This document shows, piece after piece, positions 21,186 through 31,539 of a DNA stretch of 64,000 nt. The position numbers and the translations under genes were made by a program. The stretch is from Isoetes taiwanensis. Lineage: Eukaryota > Streptophyta > Lycopodiopsida > Isoetales > Isoetaceae. How positions within the stretch are numbered: position 1 is the stretch's first letter; each line of letters opens with the position of its first letter. The stretch spans positions 5,305,727-5,369,726 of the forward strand of contig JAJEKV010000006.1 in assembly GCA_021234155.1 (NCBI GenBank). Direction: 5' to 3'. The notes under the pieces were generated by a model. It did not search any database and was not told the origin of the DNA. It worked only from the letters and a program-made list of their open reading frames with translations.

Positions 21186-23081
21186 TCACTCTCGGGTTAG
21201 AACATTTTTGGTCCTTGACCTTGTGAGCCTTGTGCATCGGGTCACAACCTTGTTGACCTGCTTCTCCACATCTTCAACATCCTTGTCTGCCCCTGCATCA
21301 ACAATGTTAGAGGAGGCCTTTGTAGAGGCTGCTGCAGAATTTGGAACTATAGTGTAATTCTCAACATCGTCAGAACTACTGGAATCTGCTTTGGACCGTG
21401 TTGTTGTCTTTAGCACTGTGCTTTCGTGTCTTTGCATTGTCTTCTTGGCCGCTTGACTCTTCTTTGTTTGCCTTTGTCTCTGGCGCGCTTCTAATGTTCC
21501 CAATTCAGGAAACAGGCGTGTACCTTTTTGGTCTGTTCTTGCTTGTGGAGTTCGAGTCCTTGTAGACTTGTGTCCGGGGGTCCTTTTACTAAGAGGTGTT
21601 TTAACATGCTTCCTTTTCCTGTTCTTTGTGCGGGTTGTAGCTACCACCTCATCTATGTCAATTGTCTCAACTATGTGTTTGTGTGCTGCCCCAGCATATA
21701 AGGGTTCCTGCTTGACTGTCTTCCCCAATTCCTCCACTAAGCCTGCTGGAACTGTTTCTGAGCATTCAAGGCAGTGTGTCTTCTCCAAAAGCAAAGTGGT
21801 GCAGCTGACATGATATACGTGGCCACATTTCAACTTCAGACTGAGGGTGTAATCATCCTGGAATGCGAGCCCGCATGTGGAGCATCTCTCCTCATCTCCA
21901 ATTGGCAACCTGAATGGCACATGATAGATGCTCACAAGGCGCCGACTCTCTTTGTAAGTTCCCCGAGCCCGTTGACATTACAGAAATGCTTTTTTGGACT
22001 TTTGCAAGCTGCACTTCATTGTTTGCAACCTCAGCAGCTACAGTGGCCACCTGTTGAACTATCCCGTCATCTACTGGGCCACCCCCCATTTCAACAAGGG
22101 CTTTGAGCATGTACTCCGCCATGTCTTTCTCTCTCTCTAAGCTCAGTAGCTCAAAAGAGGCACCAGCATCAGGACCTGTCAGGGCTTGAAGACGTGAGAT
22201 GTTGTCTTTTATTTTCTGCAATTTTTCTTGTGAAGCCGAGAAGAAAGCTCCCTTAGCCTGGGACTGGACAACTAGCTCCTTCTTGGAGACTAAATCAGCT
22301 TCTTTGCGTGTTTAGGGTTTCCTGCAAAGCTTTGCACATGACTTCCAGGCGTGATATGTTCTCCCCATAAGCTGTGTAAGCTGTTGGGCATATTGCAACG
22401 CTCCTAATGGACGGCCTCCCTTCTAATTTAATACCAGTGCCTCCTGAAACTTGCCTTTCTGCTATGCTTTCAGGTGCTGTGGTTTGCTGAGATTTGCTGG
22501 TCTCTTCTGCTTCTTTGGAGACACCTGCTTTGGTGGGTTCACATTTAACCTTGCTTGCCGTAGGCTCTACTCTTTCTTTGCAATCTACGCCCAATTAACC
22601 TTGAGCTTCTCGGATCCCCGCTTTGCTCTCTGGCGCTTATTGAATGCAAATAGGTATGATACTGTCTTTCTAACTTCTCTGTTCTTCAATCCGTCCGGGT
22701 ATATTTTGCTCAGAAGTTCAATTAGAGCTTCTTCGTGCTCTGGCCTTACCTTGTCAATAGAAGTTTTGCCAGGAATGACCCCGTTCATATCCCAAACTTC
22801 ATTGTACTCTGCTGCAGATATGATGTCTGTTCGAAATTGAGAGGGATGAACGCCCTCGTTTGGCAGACCCGCATACGCATGGAAGTCTTCTTCGATTCGG
22901 CAATCAGCCAGGTCCGGTCTTAAGGGAACGTTTCTTCTGGCCTGGAATAATGCAAGAAAATCGAATTAACAGGGGACCCTAAACCCATAGAAATTTTGTT
23001 TAGTTGCTTTTTGCTTACCCGGCGCATGGCCTCCGTTGGAATTACTGCTTGAGCGGGCGGATCAATCACCTTCTTTACCAT
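21186..23081 (-). pseudogene. Coiled-coil/RING-H2 protein gene with frameshifts
   Basis: Exon 1 (23081-23019, 21 codons) starts MVKKVIDPPAQAV and ends ATGCGCCGG/GTAAGC. The acceptor TTATTCCAG joins it to exon 2 (22941-22585), which reads PLRPDLADCRIEEDF ... NGVIPGKTSIDKVR ... REVRKTVSYLFAF and reaches TAG. Three further frames continue the protein. 22594-22295 has Lys/Glu-rich sequence and ENISRLEVMCKAL. About 22320-21892 has KIKDNISRLQALTG and a predicted coiled coil. About 21965-21186 has a RING-H2 finger, CSTCGLAF ... CGHVYHVSC ... CLEC (C-x2-C, C-x-H-x2-H-x2-C, C-x2-C), then a basic Ser/Thr/Lys-rich tail. RING-H2 fingers usually bind E2 enzymes. At least three frameshifts make this copy non-functional. 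Confidence 0.6.
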
Positions 23082-23372
23082 GGTTGATCTGTTTGTTTAT
23101 TGTGGAAATCTGAGAGCACAAATTCGCGGGTTGCTTGGCCGGAGTAGAGAAAGTTGGGGAAGAGATTTGGAAAACTCAAATTCGAAAGTTAGTTTGTCTA
23201 CTGGTTACAGATTGCAGGGGTCGCATTCATTACCGCGGGCGGCAAACAGGTAATGATTGTATAAATGTGTACGGGCTAGACGAAGAGACGGGCAAAAAAT
23301 AGGTGGCACTATATAGGTGAAGGGTGGGAAAAAAATGTATGAAGGGTGGAAAAAAATGTATTTTAAGTGCTG
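23082..23372 (-). promoter_or_regulatory. Promoter region of the RING-like gene
   Basis: A TATA-like CCTATATAGT lies on the minus strand near 23318-23309, about 230 bp upstream of the ATG. CATTACC and GGTAATG form an inverted repeat at 23227-23254 around a GC-rich spacer. GGTCGCATTCAT at 23219-23230 is shared with the promoter at 7049-7060. Just beyond are two direct repeats of TGAAGGGTGG plus an A-run (about 23318-23360). Confidence 0.35.
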
Positions 23373-23913
23373 GTGCTGGTGCTGGGCTCGCGTTTATTTG
23401 CTACCCACCAGCATACTTTTACCCTTTAGTTTCCAAATTGGGTGGAATTATATGGTTCGTTGATATGAGGGCACTATTCTAACCAAGCCGACTATAAGGA
23501 CTATAAGACGCTGTTGCTTTGCCTTTGTTGAACATTGCTTGCTTCTGTGCTAGAATGGTGATCATCCTCCAACTATCTTATGCTTCAACTATGTAATTTC
23601 TTAAGTTATTGAGTGCGAGTTTCAGGAACATTCTGGAATATTCCACCTCCTATCTGTCTATCTATCTCAAAATTTAGTATTTGATTGTGTGGGGTTCGAT
23701 TCCAGATGGCATGCTATGCGGTATATTACTCATCAGTTGCCTCTATTCTATTTCCATGGTCTGGCCAACATGCAGCAGGTGGCGAGCTCTCGTTTTCTGC
23801 TATCTCTGCGTGGCCCCCTTCATTCCTTCCTTCCCATACCATATCATACAGCATTACCTTCTCAAAGAGCTTCTCTGCATTCACCTTTCAAGGTTTGCAG
23901 ATCCCTTTCTACG

Positions 23914-26900
23914 ATGAGTACTGGAAAAATCAGGGTTGATAACCCCATTGTCGAGATGGATGGTAAAATTTTGTTCTTTCTTGCTGGTTTCTGTTCCTGT
24001 AAACGATGTCGGGGATGTCAGCTTGTATTGGCCATGTCAAATTCAATTCAATCTTCTTTCTAATCGTCATGTTCAGGATGTTATTTATGATGGATACTGG
24101 GCTTTCATGCGCAATTGCTCTCGCCCCTCTCATGCACACAACAGATACCAGAATAAAAATGAGACGACTTCCTGGATATGGTTCATTATATTTAACATTA
24201 TTTATCCTGAAAATTAGATTCTCCCTCGGTCAATTACTTCCCAGATAATCTAATTCCAATTCCTACATATTCTATATGCCTTTCACCTGATTTGATAGAA
24301 GAATGTAAATTTGATGTCCAAGATGATCTTAGTGCTGGGTGTTTCAATCAGCAGTCACTATGAATTTGACTCTGGCTGAGCACTGTCCATTCCTACCAAA
24401 AAACGTCTTGGTAACTTTTCCTTAATATGATTCAGGCAATGGTTGGCATTGGCATTATATGCTAGCAATGTTCACCTTTTAATCCAGGTTTTAATTGCAG
24501 GAGACGAGATGACAAGAGTCATCTGGAAAATGATCAAGGAAAAGGTAATTTCATTCATAAAAAGGCATAAAAGGGCACTTTCATAAAAAGGCATTTCTGT
24601 AAGATCCTACTTTTTCAGCTGCATCATAATTTAGATTCAAGGTAGTGTGTCTGCTATGCAATGATATTATGAAGAACCTTCATTTTTGTTTGCCACGCAT
24701 TGGTATGAAAACAGAAAAAAGATAGTGAGTATTCCTTATGCCTGGACAGGTGATCCCGATGCACCTGCATCTCAGATCATCGTGACACCCCGCAAGTGTC
24801 AAATAAAAAATATCACATTAATATCCACTAAATGGGGATCATGGATCAATCAACGAGTGGTCACAGTTCTAAGATTTTAACTGTTGAGTACTTACGAGGC
24901 TCTACTACCAAGCAGACCTCTGCCCATTCAAAGCCAATGGAAGATCATGCTGGCCGTCCACTATTTGAACGAATTTGTCACCATCTTGTTCATCAACAAA
25001 CTACAATATCATGGTTATTATAAAAGCAGACCTTATGCAATGAGGCACTTGATGAGTGTTGTCCTGTAATTCACGTGTCACTAATAAATGGTATCTTGTA
25101 TTTCAATGTGCTTTATGACTTCATATTCTAATCTGTCATCTAATGCACGGTATCTTGAAATGGAGGATTTAATCATTATGGATATATTTATGTTATAGGA
25201 GTTCAAAATTGCATGTTACTATCTAATATAAGGTTTTTAAAACTTACATGCAGCTTATATATCCTTTCTTGGAGTTGGACATCAAATATTTCGATCTTGG
25301 TATTTTAAATAGAGATGCCACGGATGATAGAGTAACTGTTGAAAGCGCAGAGGCCACCCTTAAGTATGAGGTTTTGTCATTTTCGATTTTTTATTAGATT
25401 TATTAAGATACTATCATGTAGCTGCAATCCCTCTACAGACTGGGGCAATTTCAGTGCATGTTATTGACAAGCATACTTAAGATGGGGCAATGGGAGTATA
25501 GAAGCGAGGTTGTTACAGCTCAATTTCCACCTTTAGGAGAAAGTGGTGTTAGAGAGATAATCGAGCAGTTTATGAATGTGAAAATGATAAAAAGAGTTGA
25601 GGACAGTTGCATTTCAAACTTAATATCTGCAGTTATTTTGGTTTGCAGGTATAATGTTGCTGTCAAATGTGCTACTATCACTCCAGGTTCTTATTGTTCA
25701 TTCTTAAATATTAGGCCTCATTGGCCTGTATGTAAATTATGATGATGCCAATAATATTAAAACAGACGAGGCTCGTGTCAAGGAATTTGGACTAAAGCAA
25801 ATGTGGAGAAGTCCAAATGGGACAATTAGAAATATTCTTAATGGTAACCCTAAGCCTGGTTTTAGCTGTTCAATGAAGCATTTATTCCTCAAATTGAAAA
25901 AGCAAAGCTGAAGTATGACTAGTCAGGCAAGTATGAAGCTTAAGCAAATTCAAATTGCAGGTACAGTTTTCCGCGAACCAATTATCTGCAAGAACGTACC
26001 CCGTCTTGTGACTGGTAATTAGACAAAATGAGGATCTACATTAAACAGATTTATCATATTTGTTTTGTACTAAAAGTTCTTTTCAAACTGTAGGTTGGAC
26101 AAAACCTATATGCATTGGTAGACATGCTTTTGGTGACCAATATCGTGCAACAGACATGGTTGTCAAGGGACCTGGAAAGTTGAAGATGATGTTTGGTATG
26201 TGGATTTATCTATTTTATAGATGGTATGACATTACAAGATAGCAGTTCAAAGAACAAGTTTTCTCACTTTGTGCATAACTCTTATGTATAGTTTTTGACG
26301 ATTAAAATAATTTCAGTTCCAGAGAAAAGTGGTACGCCTGTGGAATATGAGGTGTATAACTTCCAGGGCGCTGGTGGAGTTGCACTTGCAATGTACAATA
26401 CAGATGAGGTTGCTTTACAAATTACTAAGAGTTCTATAGGCCATGATTCATCTAAATATGTAGTTCCGTTAAATCTGCAGTCAATTAAAGCATTTGCAGA
26501 AGCATCAATGGCAATGGCCTATAATAAGAAGTGGCCTCTTTATCTTAGTACAAAGAACACTATCCTCAAAAATTATGATGGCAGGTATACCGATCTCTTT
26601 GTATGCAAACGGGACATCCCCTCTTATCACGATTGACTTGATGCTACTTCAGGTTTAAAGACATTTTTCAAGAGGTATACGAGGATAATTGGAAAGCTAA
26701 ATACACTGATGCTGGAATATGGTTTGTTCAATCCTTATAAAGCTGGAAGCTGATTTTATACAAGGGTGTAAAATTCTACTTTTGCAGGTACGAACATCGT
26801 CTCATTGATGACATGGTTGCATATGCCCTAAAAAGCGAAGGAGGTTATGTTTGGTCGTGTAAAAACTATGATGGCGATGTTCAAAGCGACTTTCTTGCTC

Positions 26901-27647
26901 AAGGTCTCTTTACACTATTTGAAATATGACATCTGTGCTGTTTTGAATTATTCATTTGATATGCTTTCTCCTTTGCATCAGGATTTGGTTCTCTTGGACT
27001 AATGACCTCTGTATTGGTAAGATTTCCAGGCTGTTAAATTTCTTGTAATAATTAGGAGTTGCAAATTAAGTTCAGAATTGTACTCCAGGTTTGTCCTGAT
27101 GGCAAGACACTAGAAGCAGAAGCTGCCCATGGAACAGTTTCACGACATTTTAGAGTTTACCAACAGGGTGGAGAAACAAGCACCAACAGTATAGCATCAA
27201 TTTTTGCATGGACACGGGGACTTAATCACAGGTGAGTTTTTTTCTCACAACCCGATTATGATAGGTTTTAAATTATTGATGAAAAGCATGCCTTGTATGA
27301 ATCAATATGGTGAAGTTACTATCCCAGGTGGAATATAAATTATCATTTGAGTATCTTTGCAGAGCTAAACTAGATGGAAACTCGAAATTAAAGAGCTTTA
27401 GTGACCAGCTAGAAGCTGCATGTGTCAATACTGTTGAAGCTGGTAAAATGACCAAAGATCTAGCACTTTTAATTCATGGACCAAAGTAAGTTTATTCTAG
27501 GCTTCTCACATTTCAATCTGGCAGTTATATGCTAACCTTGTGCACTGTCATTATAGAGTGTCACGAGACAAGTACTTGAACACAGAGGAGTTTATAGATT
27601 CTGTGGCAGATTGTTTACGCCAGAAGCTATCATCTGCAAAACTTTGA
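23914..27647 (+). CDS. ICDH: NADP-dependent isocitrate dehydrogenase, probably peroxisomal
   Basis: It catalyses oxidative decarboxylation of isocitrate to 2-oxoglutarate, producing NADPH. Fifteen exons join in frame to 415 codons: 23914-23962, 24501-24544, 25254-25363, 25649-25686, 25766-25843, 25961-26014, 26094-26195, 26317-26408, 26481-26584, 26653-26721, 26788-26903, 26982-27016, 27089-27231, 27363-27485, 27557-27647. All introns are GT-AG. Family landmarks are [116 protein letters not shown] and the NADP-site [19 protein letters not shown]. The length is that of the plant cytosolic/peroxisomal form. No N-terminal transit peptide is seen; the last residues SSAKL end in AKL, a type-1 peroxisomal signal. 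No breaks are seen. Confidence 0.95.
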
Positions 27648-29300
27648 AACCTTGTATGAATAAATGTATAAAGATTAAATTCTATAGAGGTATACTAGCA
27701 ATGTTATTTCTTGGGTGGTCAAGGGCACAAGAGTTTTATAGAGTGAAGCACTACCAATAAGTCTATGATGTTGATGGATACAACAATGTAGGGAGGCCTT
27801 TGCTTTGGAGAATCTCATTCAATCCTTCCAAGCTTCGGGCTTTATTTCTCTAATCAAGGTTGAACATCATTTGACACTCAAAAAATATCTAATTTTTGCC
27901 AGAGATTATATTTATAGAAGGCGAATGAAGATACTGTTAAGAGTTCTGTCTTGGAAGTAGTACTATAGATCCAATAATGCTTCTATAAGCGTTTTGAAAA
28001 GTTTCCATACAAATTCCATCACAAGATGCTAGCGAATTACTCTGGTTTGGATGGAAATAAGTTTACACAGTTGTAGTGTTGTAGATCGCAAATAGTGTTC
28101 TATAGGTGATTGGTCTATGTTTAGGGTCGCAACTTAAACAGACAATCTATCAGTTCCATTACAAGATTCTTGCGCGTGCTTCCAATAATAATTTGGAGCA
28201 GGTAATAATTTGGAGCAGAAGAATACAACCTCTGGAAATGTTTTGCGGCTTCCAAACTAAGTTTGTTATATTGAAAGTTGTAAATTATTTGTCCACCAAG
28301 TGTGAACTCAAAACCGATTAGACTTGGCAACAATGACGTAGCATGTGTCCGGTTTTCTGATTGTAAAACCTGTTTAAGCATTTTTTGTTCTTGTTCTTAA
28401 TGTTCGAGGCTATTGCATTGATGGCAATAAATAATGAATCTGGAGTCACGTTATTATACCCCGTCATGGGGCAATTTACATGTAGTCATTGCCATCATCA
28501 TCGTGCAAAATTGTTCGCCATTTGTGACCATTAAGAACCGGCACAAACTTCTAACAGGGCAAAACAGGGCCGTCGTGATGATGACTCTACATGTAAGGTG
28601 CCCCGAGCTAAATATTGGCTCCGGAAAGGGGTTGGATTCCAGAAAACGGCGAGCCGAATATGCCGTTCATAATTATTATAGTTCATTATAATATGTGAGA
28701 ATTCATTTTATGACAGTAACGCTGCATGGCATGGCGCAGATGGTTAGTTCATTTGGTTTTCAGTTTCCCTTCCTTGCGCGAGTTCGAGCCCACCTTTTAA
28801 CATTTGTTTAATTTGGGGGTATTCGACTTGTGACTTGTGAATATATTTTTAACTTTGGGGGTATTCGACTTGTGGAATAAGTGTGCATACCGAAACCACG
28901 AGTCTAATACCCCCTATTCCACGAGTCAAATACCCCTCTGGAATCCAAGTCCAAATGGGGAGCCAATAAATGCACCGAAGGTGCCCCCAGTCATGGAAAA
29001 TGGTCACAAAACTCTATGGTGTTCCTGATGAGTCCTCATTTCCACTGTTTCCAGAGGTTATAACATCACAATGCCGTCCTATGATGGGTCACTTATAGAA
29101 ATGTATTACCCGAGCTGACCTTGGTCAATGGCCTAATGGATACCCTTGCTTAGCTCGTGCTTCATGCTCACTGGTGTTTTTCATACAAATGGCCAACCAT
29201 GATGGTCTTCATCTAATATTCAGCCTATCAAATACCCCTGCCAGCTTTCTGGCCCATGGGCAAGGCAATGGCACATTATACATGATATTAGAGATTACAG
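27648..29300. other. Intergenic region between ICDH and PPR genes
   Basis: No gene is recognised. It contains an imperfect direct repeat (CAATAATAATTTGGAGCAGG type near 28185-28215) and, at 28812-28937, two direct and two inverted copies of GGGGGTATTCGACTTGTG, forming a potential 22-bp stem (28858-28879 with 28916-28937, two mismatches). Confidence 0.5.
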
Positions 29301-31379
29301 TTAGTGCACTTTATGTGGTCTGCAGGCACCAAGTAGACTCATCTGTGATGTCACACTGGGCTGAAAAGGCATGCTGTTGAGAAAGTCCTGAGCATCATCA
29401 TATTGTCCTAACCGACCAAACATATCAATAATACAGTTACAATGATCTTCCAATGCAAGCAAAGCCATGGAGACAAAACAATGACAACATTCATCAATAA
29501 AGCCAGAATGGCTACAGGCTGAAAGAAGAGTGGAAAATGTAATTTCGTTAGGTATGACACCCTCTAGCTTCATCTCTTGTATGAGTCCTAGAGCTCTTGT
29601 TACATGACCATGTTTTGCATAGGCTCCGACCATGGCAGTCCAGGTGGCAATATTTTTAGACGGCATTGCCTCAAATAACTTCTGTAAAGGCTCTAAAACT
29701 CCACACTTCCCATACATGTTAATAAGGGCAGTGCTCACAATGACATCTGACTCAAGCTTGCAATCCTGGATTAACAAATGTACTTTCTGCCCCTCACATA
29801 GTGCTCCTTGCATTGTACAAACATCTAGTACCGTGACAAAGGTGACTTTATCTGGCACTACTCTTGCCTGTTGCATTTGATGAAAGAGCTCATATACCTT
29901 ACCGGCCTTGGCATGCAAGGCATATACTCCAAGCATACTATTCCATGAAGTGACTTCTCTCCTGGTCATCTTATCAAATAACCTTTCTGCGTCCGCTAGG
30001 CTTCCACATTTCCCATACATGTTGACAAGTGCATTTCCAACTGCAAGAGCTGATTCAAATCCCCTCACTAAAAGTTGCGCATGCATATGCTTCCCCGCAT
30101 CTAAGACTCCATAGCTTGCACAATCCTCAATTATGACGACAAATGTGACCTTGTCAGGCACGAGCCCATGCATCTGCAATTGATGGAATAACTCAAGAGC
30201 TGTTTCTAAATGACCATTTTGTGCAAAGACCTTAATCATAGTACTCCAGGTTATAGTATCTGGTTTCAGTGTCCTATCAAAGACCACTTCTGCATCGTCA
30301 AGGCAAAGATTTTCGCCATACATATTAACAAGTGCAGCACCTACCATGACATCTGACTCAAGTCTCCCTTTGATAATAATGGCATGAATGTGCTTGCCTA
30401 TAGAAAGAGCTGCCTGGCATGCAGATGCATTTGTGATGCTAGCAAGCGTTATCCTATTAGGAGTCATCCCTTCGAACTGCATTTGTCGAAAGTACAGGAG
30501 TGTCTCCTTAAGGCTCCCGTATAGTGCAGAAGCTGCAATCACAACATTCCAAGAAACAACATCTCTTCCAGGCATTTTCTGCAACAGTTGCCATGCACTA
30601 TCTAATTCTCCATTTTGAGCATATGCTGCAATTGTAGCAGACCACGAAAATTCATTTGGACGATGCATCCTTCCAAACACTTCCACGGCATCTTGGACAC
30701 TCCCGCATTTCCCATACATGTTAATAAGAGAGCTATCAACCATAACATCTGATTCAAATTCTATGGCCAAGATGAAAGCATGCACCTGCTTTCCTGCAGC
30801 TAAGTTTAATCCACTGGCACAGGTGTCTAGTATGGTAACTAGGGTAACCTTGTCTGATCTAAACCCTTGGGATTGCATTTGCCAAAATAACACAAGGGCT
30901 TCATTGTGTCGATCCTGCTGTGAATATGCACTAATTAATACTGTCCAAGATATTTCATTTTTCACAGGAATCATCTGAAATATTTCACAAGCTTTTTTCA
31001 GGTATCCATGTGTAGCATATACTGTAAGAATGATATTCCATGCAAATATGTTGGGGTCATTTATGGTCTCAAATACAAGGCATGCCTCAGGCAGAGCTCC
31101 ACATCTGCCATACATCTGCACCACAAGGATCCTAAGGTGTCCAGCTTCCTCTATTCTAGAGTTGATAATTTGAGCATGCAAGAGCTTACCTTCTGGGAAT
31201 CGCCGTAGCTTGCCGCACTGGTTTAAGAAAGAAACGGTGGCAGCTTGGTTCAAGCTCTTGTTATGTTTTTCCTCTAAACGGATCCGTCTGAAGGAGAAGC
31301 AACATCTTCGAAACATCCTTTTCTCAACTTTCAAGTTCAAGTGCATTCCCTCTAGGATTTTTCTATGCCACGTCATCAA
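29301..31379 (-). CDS. Pentatricopeptide repeat protein, PLS class, truncated E region
   Basis: This is an intronless 692-codon frame. About 17 tandem PPR motifs of the P-L-S type begin near residue 75, with typical signatures: GKLLHAQIINSRIEE, VVQMYGRCGALPEACLVFE, NIFAWNIILTVYATHGYLKK, GKQVHAFIL, INMYGKCGSVQDAVEVFGRM, SWNVVIAASALYG and LLSACSHSGFIDECCHCF. The C-terminus enters an E1-like motif (DMFGRLGQYDDAQDF) and stops at LLGACRPHKVH, so most of the E domain and any DYW deaminase domain are missing. Such proteins bind organellar RNA; the missing DYW would have to be supplied in trans for C-to-U editing. The N-terminus is basic; a second Met (31316, MFRRCCFSFRRIRL) would start directly with an Arg-rich, organelle-targeting-like stretch and may be the real start. 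It is divergent from ALG10, with start codons about 160 bp apart. Confidence 0.9.
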   Translation of the reverse strand: MMTWHRKILEGMHLNLKVEKRMFRRCCFSFRRIRLEEKHNKSLNQAATVSFLNQCGKLRRFPEGKLLHAQIINSRIEEAGHLRILVVQMYGRCGALPEACLVFETINDPNIFAWNIILTVYATHGYLKKACEIFQMIPVKNEISWTVLISAYSQQDRHNEALVLFWQMQSQGFRSDKVTLVTILDTCASGLNLAAGKQVHAFILAIEFESDVMVDSSLINMYGKCGSVQDAVEVFGRMHRPNEFSWSATIAAYAQNGELDSAWQLLQKMPGRDVVSWNVVIAASALYGSLKETLLYFRQMQFEGMTPNRITLASITNASACQAALSIGKHIHAIIIKGRLESDVMVGAALVNMYGENLCLDDAEVVFDRTLKPDTITWSTMIKVFAQNGHLETALELFHQLQMHGLVPDKVTFVVIIEDCASYGVLDAGKHMHAQLLVRGFESALAVGNALVNMYGKCGSLADAERLFDKMTRREVTSWNSMLGVYALHAKAGKVYELFHQMQQARVVPDKVTFVTVLDVCTMQGALCEGQKVHLLIQDCKLESDVIVSTALINMYGKCGVLEPLQKLFEAMPSKNIATWTAMVGAYAKHGHVTRALGLIQEMKLEGVIPNEITFSTLLSACSHSGFIDECCHCFVSMALLALEDHCNCIIDMFGRLGQYDDAQDFLNSMPFQPSVTSQMSLLGACRPHKVH

Positions 31380-31539
31380 GGAAATTGACGGAGTATATAA
31401 TGCTTCCTTTCCACAAAAAAAGCAAGGAGGTCGAGATGAGGCGCAAAAGTCTTGCTCCCACCCAGGTATGTTTACGATCGAACACCCATTGATAGTTTAA
31501 ATTCTTGGGAGCCAATCTTTCCCAGAACGGTACCAGAGC
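31380..31539. promoter_or_regulatory. Short bidirectional promoter between PPR and ALG10 genes
   Basis: 160 bp separates the two divergent start codons. GTATATAATG at 31393-31402 is TATA-like and suitably placed for the plus-strand ALG10 gene (ATG at 31540), but it is too close to the first PPR Met unless the downstream Met is used. Confidence 0.4.

Noticed and set aside
30718-30978. Plus-strand frames opposite the PPR gene (several between 29632 and 31500)
   Set aside because: Shadows of the PPR repeats on the minus strand.
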